Shown: piece after piece, positions 1 to 7,850 of the stretch
Layout: every line of letters begins with the position of its first letter
Position numbering within the stretch: the first letter of the stretch is position 1
DNA from: JAPLJU01 sp964547985
GTDB lineage: Bacteria; Desulfobacterota; Syntrophia; Syntrophales; UBA2192
Length of the DNA stretch: 25,397 nt
Reading direction: 5' to 3'
NCBI GenBank assembly: GCA_964547985.1
Contig: CAZJPV010000037.1
Span: 1-25,397, forward strand
The notes under the pieces: model-generated
Databases searched by the model: none
What the model was told of the DNA's origin: nothing
Seen by the model: the letters and a program-made list of their open reading frames with translations, nothing else
Translations under genes and position numbers: made by a program

Positions 1-48
1 AGTTGTGAGAAGGACCAAACAGACTGGACAGACAGGATAGACCTGGAA
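1..48. repeat. Heptad-type intergenic repeat, GACTGGACAGAC flavour (partial at window edge)
   Basis: Short imperfect units such as GACTGGA, CAGACAG and GATAGAC follow one another just upstream of the first gene. The same words (agactgga, ggacagac, ggatagacc) recur at 21212-21237, so this is a repeat family rather than chance. The left end is cut by the window. Confidence 0.5.
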
Positions 49-49
49 A

Positions 50-1018
50 ATGATGGACGTTCTATTGGAAGTAAAAAACCTGAAGAAATATTTCCCTGTC
101 CGGGGCGGGTTTCTCGAGGGGTCGCGGGGGCTCGTGAAGGCCGTCGATGGGGTCAGCCTGAAGGTCAGCAGGGGAGAGACTCTGGGTCTCGTCGGCGAGA
201 GCGGCTGCGGGAAGACAACCCTCGGGCGCATGATCCTGCGGCTTGAGGCGCCGACGGAAGGAAAGATCTTTTTCGAGGGTGAGAATATACTGAGCTTCAA
301 CGGGGACAGGCTCAAGAAATTCCGGCGGGACGTGCAGATGGTCTTCCAGGACCCTTATGCCTCCCTGAACCCGAGGAGGAGCGCGGGAAGCACCGTCGGC
401 GAGCCTTTGCTGGTTCACGACATCGCCGATGCTCACGAAAGGGAGGAGCGCGCGGCCAAACTGATGGAGATCGTCGGGCTTACCCGTGAGCAGATGGGGC
501 GATATCCCCACGAGTTCAGCGGCGGACAGAGGCAGAGGATCGGCGTGGCAAGAGCACTCGCGCTCAACCCGAAGCTCATCGTGGCCGACGAGCCCGTCTC
601 GGCCCTCGATGTCTCCATCCAAGCCCAGATCCTGAACCTGCTCAAGGATCTCCAGAAAGACTTCGACCTGACTTACCTCTTCATCTCCCACGACCTGAGC
701 GTTGTCGAACACATGAGCGACCGCGTGACCGTCATGTATCTCGGGAAGATCGTGGAACTCGCGGACAGCCGTGTTCTCTATGAAACCCCCCTTCATCCGT
801 ACACAAAGGTCCTCTTATCGGCCATCCCTGTCCCGGACCCGGGGAGGAAGAAAGAAAGGATCATACCCGGAGGCGATGTCCCGAGTCCTGTAAACCCTCC
901 CCCGGGCTGCACTTTCCATCCGCGGTGCCCCTTCCGTTTCATGGCCTGTGACAGGGACATACCCGCCCTCCTGGAAGTTTCGAAGGGCCATTTCGTGGCG
1001 TGCCATCTTTACGGCTGA
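50..1018 (+). CDS. Peptide ABC transporter ATP-binding protein, OppF/DppF type
   Basis: This is the cytoplasmic ATPase of an oligopeptide/dipeptide (or nickel) importer, a 322-residue protein of normal length for the family. Visible motifs are Walker A GESGCGKTT (residues 49-57), the Q-loop at Gln100, the signature FSGGQRQRI (about 156-164), Walker B LIVADEP (about 177-182) and the switch His at 214. The C-terminal tail HPYTKVLLSAIP plus a Cys-containing CTFHPRCP segment is the oligo_HPY extension typical of OppD/OppF. The F-type rather than D-type call rests on the early LKKYFPVRGG insertion. ATG codons at 50 and 53 are both possible starts and neither has a strong ribosome site. The OppD partner and permeases would lie upstream of the window. 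Substrate is not determined. Confidence 0.9.
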   Translation: MMDVLLEVKNLKKYFPVRGGFLEGSRGLVKAVDGVSLKVSRGETLGLVGESGCGKTTLGRMILRLEAPTEGKIFFEGENILSFNGDRLKKFRRDVQMVFQDPYASLNPRRSAGSTVGEPLLVHDIADAHEREERAAKLMEIVGLTREQMGRYPHEFSGGQRQRIGVARALALNPKLIVADEPVSALDVSIQAQILNLLKDLQKDFDLTYLFISHDLSVVEHMSDRVTVMYLGKIVELADSRVLYETPLHPYTKVLLSAIPVPDPGRKKERIIPGGDVPSPVNPPPGCTFHPRCPFRFMACDRDIPALLEVSKGHFVACHLYG

Positions 1019-1059
1019 AAAGAGAGAGTACTTTCCGGCTCTTCCGCCAGAAATCGGGA

Positions 1060-1090
1060 CTTTTATTTTCAGTAAAAATGGCTATAATAA
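1060..1090 (+). promoter_or_regulatory. Candidate -10 element upstream of the lipoprotein gene
   Basis: A perfect TATAAT lies at 1083-1088, about 80 bases before the lipoprotein start, in an AT-rich patch of an otherwise GC-rich gap. No good -35 box sits 16-18 bases upstream, so this is tentative. Confidence 0.3.
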
Positions 1091-1170
1091 CCCAAATAGC
1101 GTTCCCAGGTGCGGAGAAGCATAGATCAAGACAGTCAACAGGTTCAAACGAAACCATGTGGAGGAAAGAG

Positions 1171-1716
1171 ATGATCTGCTTATCAAACGTGATTCGGGAG
1201 AAAATAATCGTTGTGGCAACGGCCATGCTGGTCATTCTCGGCCTTGTGAGCTGCGCCCCGGCAGTCTATCTGCAAAGCAATGTGGCAGACCCCTCAAATA
1301 TCGTCGCGAGCAGCATCGCGGACCAGAAATTCAATGTCCTGAGATTTGAGTCCTTTGGTCCATATCCGTATCAGGTATATGGCTATGTTCTTTACGGGGA
1401 CGATGCTGATGTGCGGACGATCAGCGCCCCCCTGACAAAGCTGGGGAAGATGGACCTGAAGGAGGTCCTCGGCGATTATGAGAAGTACAGGTTGAAGACA
1501 GGCTGGCATGCAGCAAGCCCACCGGTTATCAGGGAGTGGGCCCGAGGTGGGAAGCTTACCGCCTTGACCGCAAGCGATAACATGCTGGAGGTCAATCTCT
1601 GGGAAGATACGGGTGCGAGCGAAAAGGAAAAAAAGACCGTTATTTTACTTTTCTACCGTGACCTGAGAAGACTTGACAGGGACGGTGGAACTGGTACGCC
1701 GGAAACAAACAGGTAG
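1171..1716 (+). CDS. Predicted lipoprotein of unknown function
   Basis: I do not recognise the family. The ATG at 1171 is preferred over upstream in-frame starts because GGAGGA at 1160-1165 is well spaced before it, and the product then begins with a short charged region, a hydrophobic stretch (IIVVATAMLVILGL) and a lipobox LVSC with the lipidated Cys at residue 28. The mature part (about 154 residues) is soluble and mixed in charge, with no repeats or known catalytic motif that I can see. It ends convergent with thiL, only 22 bases away. It is probably anchored to the inner or outer membrane. The gene is separated from the upstream ABC ATPase by about 150 bases with its own candidate promoter, so co-function is not implied. 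Confidence 0.75.
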   Translation: MICLSNVIREKIIVVATAMLVILGLVSCAPAVYLQSNVADPSNIVASSIADQKFNVLRFESFGPYPYQVYGYVLYGDDADVRTISAPLTKLGKMDLKEVLGDYEKYRLKTGWHAASPPVIREWARGGKLTALTASDNMLEVNLWEDTGASEKEKKTVILLFYRDLRRLDRDGGTGTPETNR

Positions 1717-1738
1717 AAAATTGATTTTCCTGATCCGG

Positions 1739-2671
1739 TTAAAAAGAATGTCTTCTTGTTTTGAAGTGATCATAGCCGTCCAGACGGCCGCCCGAGAGTC
1801 GGACGCCTTCACCGTCAACGATGACGGGTCGGCCGGCTGAAAAGAATTCACCGATTTCTGTGATGGGCACACGGGCGAAGGGCCACTTTTTCAAGAGGTC
1901 CTTCGCTTTTGTTTTTGGAACGGCAAAAAGAAGCTCGTAATCCTCACCGTCGTTCAGCGCCTCTTCCAACAATGTGCCCTCTGTACGGCAGGGAATCGAG
2001 CTTGTGTCGAGTTTCAGCGCCACGCGGGATGCCCGGCACAGGCGCCACGCGTCGATGAGAAGCCCGTCGCTGACATCGATCACGGCCCGCGCGAAACGGT
2101 TCCGGGCCAGCCACTGTCCTTCTTTCAGGCGCGGTTCGAATGACAGGTGGTGTCCCGTTTGAAACGAGCGCCCGAATTTCCCCGTCGCGAAGAGGAGATC
2201 ACCCGGCCGGGCGCCGGAGCGTCGGCAGACGGCTCCCGCTTCGACCTCGCCGATGATCGTGAGCGAGGCGACGGTATCCTGAGGCGCCGTCGCGAGGTCC
2301 CCGCCGATCAGGGAAACCCCGTGCTTCTTCCCGAGTTTCAGGAGCCCCTTGAAAAAGCGGTTGAGCCAGCGTTCGTCGTGATTGGCCCCGAGGCTCGAGG
2401 CCACCAGGCAGAAGAGGGGCTTTCCCCCCATGGCGGCGATGTCGCTCAGGTTGCGGGACAGGAGCTTTCGTCCGACCTGCTCCGGTGTCGCGGCGTCGGG
2501 GCCCGTGGCCAGGTAGTGCCTCTTCTCGACGATCTGGTCCACGGCGATAAGGAGAATCTTACCGCCCTTGAGGGCGTAACCGGCGCAGTCGTCTCCCGGC
2601 GGGATGACGAGCTTCCCGGGTGGAGAGGGCAGGCGCGCGAAGAGGGCCTGCAGAAATGCGTCCTCGGTCAT
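1739..2671 (-). CDS. thiL: Thiamine-monophosphate kinase
   Basis: ThiL phosphorylates thiamine monophosphate to thiamine pyrophosphate with ATP, the last step of cofactor synthesis in the cytoplasm. The 310-residue protein has the family landmarks in order: GDDCA (26-30), VDQIVE (44-49), NLSDIAAMGG (74-83), GGDL (123-126), IDVSDGL (198-204), GEDYELLFA (242-250) and a terminal GYDHF (299-303). It belongs to the AIR synthase-like/PurM fold. The ATG is preceded by AGAGGT about eight bases upstream. It lies downstream of the MATE pump gene on the same strand with a 78-base gap. No other thiamine genes are in view and no TPP riboswitch pattern is seen. Confidence 0.93.
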   Translation of the reverse strand: MTEDAFLQALFARLPSPPGKLVIPPGDDCAGYALKGGKILLIAVDQIVEKRHYLATGPDAATPEQVGRKLLSRNLSDIAAMGGKPLFCLVASSLGANHDERWLNRFFKGLLKLGKKHGVSLIGGDLATAPQDTVASLTIIGEVEAGAVCRRSGARPGDLLFATGKFGRSFQTGHHLSFEPRLKEGQWLARNRFARAVIDVSDGLLIDAWRLCRASRVALKLDTSSIPCRTEGTLLEEALNDGEDYELLFAVPKTKAKDLLKKWPFARVPITEIGEFFSAGRPVIVDGEGVRLSGGRLDGYDHFKTRRHSF

Positions 2672-2689
2672 GGATTCAAACCTCTGTCC

Positions 2690-2708
2690 CTTCGGGGTTT
2701 CCCCGAAG
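2690..2708 (-). promoter_or_regulatory. Perfect 8-bp stem-loop in the thiL leader
   Basis: CTTCGGGG at 2690-2697 pairs exactly with CCCCGAAG at 2701-2708 around a 3-base loop. On the transcribed (minus) strand it sits about 20 bases before the thiL start, directly upstream of the ribosome site. It has no T-tract after it, so it may modulate translation or protect the message rather than terminate. Confidence 0.35.
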
Positions 2709-2749
2709 AGTTCGTTTATTCAATTCATTATTTTATTTTCCGGCGGGTG

Positions 2750-4108
2750 TCAACTGCTGACCGCGTCCGCGGGCAGTCTCCCAAACTCTCTCTTCGTCCA
2801 GAGGTAGATCAGTATAAAGGATATGATATTGGAAATGGGAAGAGCCGCCCACACGCCGTTCAGGCCCATAAAGATGGGCAGGATGTAGAGGAAGGGGATA
2901 AGGAACAGGAAGTCCCTGATGAAAAGGAAGAACATCGAGGTGAAACCCTTCCCGAGGCCGTTGAACATGTTGATCCATACGATGGTCGGGCCGGCGAGAA
3001 TCTGAACGGAGATGTAGATCCTCATGGCGGGGACAGAGACGGCAACAAGAGCGGGGTCGTCGGTCATGAAAGAAATGATGGGGCGCGCGAAGATTTCCAT
3101 GATGAGGCAGCTCACACCGGCAAAAACAAAAGACCACTTGACGGCGACCGTCACGACCTCCCGCAGTCTCGAGAAGAGGCAGGCGCCGTAATTGAACCCG
3201 ACCATGGGGAGCACCCCGTGGCCGATACCGAAGAGCACCCAGATGACGATCCCGTTGATGCGGAAGAGAAGGCCGAGGGCGGCAAGGGCGTTCGGTCCGA
3301 AGCCGGCCAGGACGTGGTTGAAGACGGTCATCACGATGCTGATGCCGAAGTTCATGACGAGGGCGGGGAAGCCCACGCGGTAGATCTCACCGATCAGTTT
3401 CATATCAGGGAGGATGTAGGCCCACCGGAGACGGTAATGAGAGTGTCCGGCAAAAAGATAGTAGAGGGAAAGCAGCGATGAAAGCAGATAGGATATGACG
3501 GCGGCCGCCGCGGCGCCACGGATCCCCATTTCGGGGAAGGGGCCCCAGCCGAAGATGAGCAGGGGGTCGAGAATACTCCCCAGGACGGAGGTGATGATGA
3601 CGACGACCATGGAGAGTTTCGGGTTCCCCCCGGCCCGGAAGAGGTTGTTCGCCATCATCAGGAAGAAGAGGAAGGGCGCGGTGAGGATGTAGGTCCGCAG
3701 ATATTTTACGCAGAGAGGGAGGATCTCTTCCGTGGCCCCGAAGGCCCGCAGGATCGGCTCCGTGTAAAAAATCCCCGCGAGGATAGTCAAAAGGCCGAGG
3801 GTCACCGAAAGGAACACGGCCTGTCCGCAGGTCTTCTGCGCTTTTTCCTCCTCGCCTGCGCCGAACATGCGGGAGGCGAAGGACGCCGCGCCGACCCCCG
3901 TCCCTACGCCGATCCCCGCGAATAAAATCTGGACGGGGAAGGATATCGTCAGTGCCGCCACGGCATCGGACCCGATCTTTGCCAGCCAGAAGGCGTCGAG
4001 AAGGTTGTAGAAGGCCATCACCATGAGTGAGGCGATGGAGGGCAGGCTCATTTTGAGGAGGAGCGGTCCGACGGGCCCTTCGCCCAGGTTGAGTCTCTTT
4101 TCTTTCAT
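2750..4108 (-). CDS. MATE family efflux protein (DinF/MepA-like)
   Basis: This is an integral inner-membrane antiporter of the multidrug and toxic compound extrusion family, using an H+ or Na+ gradient to export organic cations or other compounds. The 452 residues fit the family length and about 12 hydrophobic helices. The two-fold repeat is visible: the first half starts PLLLKMSLPSIASLMVMAFYN and carries the AFGA and FRAGGNP loops, and the second half starts FPALVMNFG with FNYGA and INMFNGLGKG. The start has no strong ribosome site; the ATG fits the conserved N-terminus. The gene is divergent from miaA and lies upstream of thiL on the same strand. Substrate cannot be read from sequence. Confidence 0.9.
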   Translation of the reverse strand: MKEKRLNLGEGPVGPLLLKMSLPSIASLMVMAFYNLLDAFWLAKIGSDAVAALTISFPVQILFAGIGVGTGVGAASFASRMFGAGEEEKAQKTCGQAVFLSVTLGLLTILAGIFYTEPILRAFGATEEILPLCVKYLRTYILTAPFLFFLMMANNLFRAGGNPKLSMVVVIITSVLGSILDPLLIFGWGPFPEMGIRGAAAAAVISYLLSSLLSLYYLFAGHSHYRLRWAYILPDMKLIGEIYRVGFPALVMNFGISIVMTVFNHVLAGFGPNALAALGLLFRINGIVIWVLFGIGHGVLPMVGFNYGACLFSRLREVVTVAVKWSFVFAGVSCLIMEIFARPIISFMTDDPALVAVSVPAMRIYISVQILAGPTIVWINMFNGLGKGFTSMFFLFIRDFLFLIPFLYILPIFMGLNGVWAALPISNIISFILIYLWTKREFGRLPADAVSS

Positions 4109-4229
4109 GGAGCTCTTAATTCTTGTCTGTCGAAGCTGGAAAGCGCAGAGCTACCACGCATTCGTCTTTCATTTCAAGGAAAATTCATCTATAGTTCGTG
4201 CATAAAATATTCCCGACCGCAACCATCTC

Positions 4230-5144
4230 ATGCTCTACAATTTGATTGTCATCCTGGGGCCCAACGCCTCCGGCAAGACGCGGATGGCCGCGAGGCTCGC
4301 AAAAGATCTCGGCTCGGAAATCATCTCGGCGGACTCCCGGCAGGTCTACCGGGGAATGGACATCGGCACGGGCAAAGACCTCTCCGACTACATCGTCGAC
4401 GGTATCCGCATACCGTACCATCTCATTGACGTCGTTGATCCCGATCACGAGTTCAGCGTCTACGAATTCCAGAGGAGATTTCTCGAATGTTTTTCGGAGA
4501 TCTCGGCCCGCAAGAAGGTCCCGATCCTCGCGGGAGGGACGGGCCTTTACATCGAGTCCGTCCTGCGGCGTTTCCGGATGCTTCCCGTGCCCGAGGATCC
4601 GGGTCTTCGAAGAAAACTCGAAGGGCTCGACATGGCTGGCCTCTCCCGCCGGCTCCTGGAGCTCATCCCGGGGATTCACAACACGACGGATCTCGGTGAC
4701 CGGGAACGTGTAATACGGGCGATCGAGATTGCCGGCTACACGCTCGATCACCCCGATGAAGAATTTGCCATGCCGGCGATCAGGCCGCTCACCTTCGGCA
4801 TCAACCGGGACCGTAAAGCCCTGCGCCTGCGCATCACGGAGCGCCTGAAGAAGAGGCTCGACGAGGGGATGATTGAAGAAGTCAGGCGCCTTCACGATGC
4901 CGGTCTTCCGTGGGAGGCACTCGAGCGCTTCGGCCTCGAATACCGCTACGTCAGCCGTTATCTGAGGAAACAGATCAGCCGCGAGGAGATGTTCAGGACG
5001 CTGGAGATCCGGATCCATCAGTTTGCCAAGAGGCAGGACACCTGGTTCCGGGGTATGGAGAGGAGAGGGATCGATATCATCTGGATCGGGGGGGATGATT
5101 ACGAAGCCCTCCGGGCAAAGGTCCGGGCGCTCGCCGGTTTTTGA
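4230..5144 (+). CDS. miaA: tRNA dimethylallyltransferase
   Basis: MiaA adds a dimethylallyl group to N6 of A37 in tRNAs reading UNN codons. The 304-residue protein has the P-loop GPNASGKT (10-17), the substrate segment SADSRQVYRGMDIGTGK, GGTGLYI, the RVIRAIEIAG helix and the C-terminal FAKRQDTWFR. The length is normal. The ATG gives the canonical N-terminus directly before the P-loop, yet no Shine-Dalgarno sequence precedes it; the upstream bases are C-rich. -10-like hexamers TATAGT (4190-4195) and TAAAAT (4203-4208) lie just upstream, so a short-leader transcript is possible. It is convergent with livF, 29 bases away. It is one of several tRNA modification genes in this window. Confidence 0.93.
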   Translation: MLYNLIVILGPNASGKTRMAARLAKDLGSEIISADSRQVYRGMDIGTGKDLSDYIVDGIRIPYHLIDVVDPDHEFSVYEFQRRFLECFSEISARKKVPILAGGTGLYIESVLRRFRMLPVPEDPGLRRKLEGLDMAGLSRRLLELIPGIHNTTDLGDRERVIRAIEIAGYTLDHPDEEFAMPAIRPLTFGINRDRKALRLRITERLKKRLDEGMIEEVRRLHDAGLPWEALERFGLEYRYVSRYLRKQISREEMFRTLEIRIHQFAKRQDTWFRGMERRGIDIIWIGGDDYEALRAKVRALAGF

Positions 5145-5173
5145 AGAGAGCACGCGGGATCCGGTCAGATGGA

Positions 5174-5896
5174 TTAGGTCACGATATCCGAAGACTCGCC
5201 CAGGTAGGCCTCTTTGATCCTCCGGTCGCTCAAGAGCTCCTGCCCGGTTCCCTCGAGGACGATCGAGCCCGTCTCGAGGACGTAGCCGTAATCAGCCACG
5301 TTCAGCGCCGCCATGGCGTTCTGTTCGATGAGGAGGATCGTTGTCCCCTCCCGGTTGATCTTCCGGATGATCCGGAAAACCTCCCTGATGAGAAGCGGCG
5401 CGAGCCCCAGCGACGGCTCGTCGAGCAGGAGAAGCTTGGGCCTGGACATGAGGGCCCGCCCGACGGCGAGCATCTGCTGCTCCCCGCCTGACAGCGTCCC
5501 CCCTGGCTGTGTCGCCCTTTCCCGCAGTCTCGGGAATATCTCAAAGATCATGTCGATGTCTTTCTGGATCTCGTCCCTGTCCGCCCGGTTGTAGGCCCCC
5601 ATGAGAAGATTTTCGTAGACGCTCACATTGACGAAGACCTTCCGGCCTTCCGGGGCCATGGCGATGCCGTCCTGCGTGATCCGGTGCGTGGGCACGCCGA
5701 GGATCTCGCGTCCGAGGAATTTGATGGAACCGCCCGTCGCCGGGATAAGCCCGGCGACCGTGCGCAGGAGCGTACTCTTGCCCGCGCCGTTTGCCCCGAT
5801 GAGGGTGATGATCTTTTCCTCGGCTACGTTCAGGGAAATGCCCCTCAGGGCGTGGATCCCGCCGTAGTGAACATTGAGATTCTCTACCTTAAGCAA
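5174..5896 (-). CDS. livF: Branched-chain amino acid ABC transporter ATPase LivF
   Basis: This is the second ATPase of the Liv importer. I place the start at a TTG at 5896 rather than the upstream GTG at 5932. TTG gives the canonical N-terminus MLKVENLNVHYGGIHALRG, follows a GGAGAGG site, and yields 240 residues, close to the usual length of about 237. Motifs are Walker A GANGAGKS (34-41), PEGR (82-85), signature LSGGEQQ (135-141), Walker B LLLLDEP (about 155-161) and the LivF-type IEQN switch (190-193). The start overlaps the livG stop by eight bases, which suggests coupled translation. It is the last gene of the livKHMGF run. Confidence 0.93.
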   Translation of the reverse strand: MLKVENLNVHYGGIHALRGISLNVAEEKIITLIGANGAGKSTLLRTVAGLIPATGGSIKFLGREILGVPTHRITQDGIAMAPEGRKVFVNVSVYENLLMGAYNRADRDEIQKDIDMIFEIFPRLRERATQPGGTLSGGEQQMLAVGRALMSRPKLLLLDEPSLGLAPLLIREVFRIIRKINREGTTILLIEQNAMAALNVADYGYVLETGSIVLEGTGQELLSDRRIKEAYLGESSDIVT

Positions 5897-6662
5897 CGTC
5901 CTTGACCTCTCCCAGGTAGGCTTCGATGACACGGGGGTTGTTCTGAATCTCGTAAGGCGTTCCCTCGGCGATGGTGTTTCCGTAGTCGAGGACCTTGATC
6001 CGCTCGCAGATCTGCATGACGAATTTCATGTCGTGCTCGATGAGAAAAACGGTGAGATCGTAATCCTTCCTCAGCCGCAGGATGAGATCGAGGAGGGCCT
6101 GCGTCTCGTTAGGGTTCATGCCCGCCGCCGGCTCATCCAGCAGGAGGAGCTTCGGGCCTGTCGCGAGGGCCCTGGCGATCTCGAGCCTCCTCTGCTTGCC
6201 GTAGGGAAGGGATGATGATGTCTCATGGGCGAGATCCTCGAGTTCCACTTCCCTGAGGAGCTTCATCGCCTCTTCGTGCATCATCTTTTCCTCGCGCCGG
6301 TACAGGGGCAGCCGCAATGTGGCACCCCAGAAAGAAGACCTGATGCGGCAGTGGTAGCCGATCATCACGTTTTCGATGACGGAAAGCTCGGTGAAGAGAC
6401 GTATGTTCTGGAATGTCCGGGCAATGCCCGCCTTCGTGATCTGATTCGCCTTTTTCCCAGTGATGTCCCGCTCCGCGAAGGTCACCTTTCCCTCCGTGGG
6501 GACATAGTAGCCGGCGATCATGTTGAAAACGGTTGTCTTCCCCGCCCCGTTGGGGCCGATGAGCCCCACGATCTCCCCTTTCTGGAGAAGGAGGTCGAAG
6601 TCGTTGACGGCGATGAGGCCGCCGAATTTCATGGTGAGGTGCTCAGCGGAGAAAAAGACCAT
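5889..6662 (-). CDS. livG: Branched-chain amino acid ABC transporter ATPase LivG
   Basis: This is the first ATPase of the Liv importer, 257 residues, cytoplasmic and bound to LivHM. Visible motifs are Walker A GPNGAGKT (36-43), the Q-loop at Gln85 in ARTFQNIRLF, the LivG-type signature LPYGKQRRLE (152-161), Walker B LLLLDEP (172-178) and switch His210. The C-terminal helix IQNNPRVIEAYLGE is the usual LivG ending. Its ATG shares one base with the livM stop (TGATG), a classic coupled junction, and its own end overlaps livF. Confidence 0.94.
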   Translation of the reverse strand: MVFFSAEHLTMKFGGLIAVNDFDLLLQKGEIVGLIGPNGAGKTTVFNMIAGYYVPTEGKVTFAERDITGKKANQITKAGIARTFQNIRLFTELSVIENVMIGYHCRIRSSFWGATLRLPLYRREEKMMHEEAMKLLREVELEDLAHETSSSLPYGKQRRLEIARALATGPKLLLLDEPAAGMNPNETQALLDLILRLRKDYDLTVFLIEHDMKFVMQICERIKVLDYGNTIAEGTPYEIQNNPRVIEAYLGEVKDVA

Positions 6663-7723
6663 CAGGCATTCCCTCTCTTAGAAGGCAGAAGGGACTTCAT
6701 TCTGTTCGCAGCCCCGTTCCAGGAGAACTCCTTCGTCCCCATGATGCCGCGCCGGGCAAAGATCATCAGGAGGATGAGGATGAAGGAGAAAAGTACCATC
6801 CGCATGCCTGGGATGCCCGGGATTTCAATGATCCCCAGGTCCATGGGCTCCTCGACAAAGCGCAGCAACTCGCTGCCCCAGGTCACCAGGAAGGCCGCGA
6901 TGACGGACCCCGTGGTGCTGCCCAGCCCGCCGGCAACGATCATGATGAGAAGGTTGAAGGTCAGGAAGAAGGTGAAAAGCGTGGGCGAAATGGTGGTGAT
7001 GAGATGAGCAAGGAGCCCCCCGCCGACCCCTTCGAAAAAGGCGCTCGTGGTGAAGGCAAGCATCTTGTGCCAGAAGGCGTTGATTCCAACGGACTCTGCC
7101 GCGGCTTCATCGTACTTGATCGCCTTCATGGCCCTGCCGTAGCTGCTCCTGACCAGCCGGGCGATGAAAAAAAGTGTGAATGCGACAAATCCCCATGACC
7201 ACCAGAGATTGGTGTGGCCGGCGATGCCCTTCAGGCCGAGCGGGCCGTTTGTGACGGTCTGGGCGTTGTTGGCAATCACCCGCACAACTTCGCCGAAGCC
7301 GAGCGTCACGATGGCAAGGTAGTCGCCCCGGACGCGAAAAACGGGGAAGCCCATGAGGAAGCCGAAAAAGGCTGTCACGACACCCGCGGCGATGAGTGAA
7401 ACCACGAAGGGCAGCTGGATGACGCTCAGAGGCCATATAATGGGCTCGATGATGAAGGAAATCTCCTTCTCCATCGGGGTCAGGGTGAGCAGGGCCGAGG
7501 TGTATGCGCCGATGGCGACGAAGGCGTTGGGCTCCAGGGAAAACTGTCCCGTCACGCCGTTGATGAGGTTATAGCTCACAGCCAGGATAATAAAGATGGC
7601 GCAGTTGTTGAGAATCCTCACATGGTAGTCCGTGCCGTGCTCGTCGGCGACGTACAGAAAGGCCAGAAAGGCCAGGCACGCAACCAGTGTGAGGATCTGA
7701 TTTCTTCGATGATTTTTTTCCAT
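6662..7723 (-). CDS. livM: Branched-chain amino acid ABC transporter permease LivM
   Basis: This is a membrane permease subunit of the Liv importer, 353 residues with about 9-10 hydrophobic helices. The family core is clear: AVSYNLINGVTGQFSL near the N-terminus, VRGDYLAIVTLGFGEVVRV in the middle, and the cytoplasmic EAA-like loop GRAMKAIKYDEAAAESVGIN that docks the ATPases. The ATG at 7723 is the only start giving the usual N-terminus, but no ribosome site precedes it. It sits instead in an A/T hairpin (7714-7735) next to an intergenic repeat, so its translation may be weak or reached by another route. It is separated from livH by 122 bases, unlike the overlapping livM-livG-livF junctions. 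Confidence 0.93.
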   Translation of the reverse strand: MEKNHRRNQILTLVACLAFLAFLYVADEHGTDYHVRILNNCAIFIILAVSYNLINGVTGQFSLEPNAFVAIGAYTSALLTLTPMEKEISFIIEPIIWPLSVIQLPFVVSLIAAGVVTAFFGFLMGFPVFRVRGDYLAIVTLGFGEVVRVIANNAQTVTNGPLGLKGIAGHTNLWWSWGFVAFTLFFIARLVRSSYGRAMKAIKYDEAAAESVGINAFWHKMLAFTTSAFFEGVGGGLLAHLITTISPTLFTFFLTFNLLIMIVAGGLGSTTGSVIAAFLVTWGSELLRFVEEPMDLGIIEIPGIPGMRMVLFSFILILLMIFARRGIMGTKEFSWNGAANRMKSLLPSKRGNA

Positions 7724-7735
7724 ATGTGGAAAAAA
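7714..7735. promoter_or_regulatory. A/T-rich hairpin across the livM start codon
   Basis: TTTTTTCC (7714-7721) and GGAAAAAA (7728-7735) form a perfect 8-bp inverted repeat with a 6-base loop. On the livM message the start codon lies at the loop/stem border. A role in limiting livM translation is inference. Confidence 0.4.
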
Positions 7736-7736
7736 T

Positions 7737-7850
7737 AATTATGAATTTTGAGTTTTGAATTTTGAATCGTTTGTTTTGCTAACCACTAATCACAGACCAC
7801 CCTTCACTGCTTTTGATGCTAACCACCAATCACTAACCACCATCTTTATT
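7737..7850. repeat. Mosaic heptad repeat between livH and livM
   Basis: Two repeat flavours abut here. From 7743 come seven-base units gaatttt, gagtttt, gaatttt, gaatcgt. From about 7778 comes an AACCACTAATCAC flavour in two clusters (7781-7801 and 7821-7841), each with seven-base spacing. The 16-mer at 7818-7833 is an exact reverse complement of 21196-21211. The right end runs into the livH stop (7846). It contains no ORF. Confidence 0.7.

Noticed and set aside
2672..2749. TPP riboswitch upstream of thiL
   Set aside because: None of the conserved thi-box sequence is present, and the gap is too short to hold the full fold.
2147..3481. Long plus-strand open frame opposite thiL and the MATE gene
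   Set aside because: It crosses two well supported minus-strand genes and has a low-complexity acidic translation typical of antisense frames.
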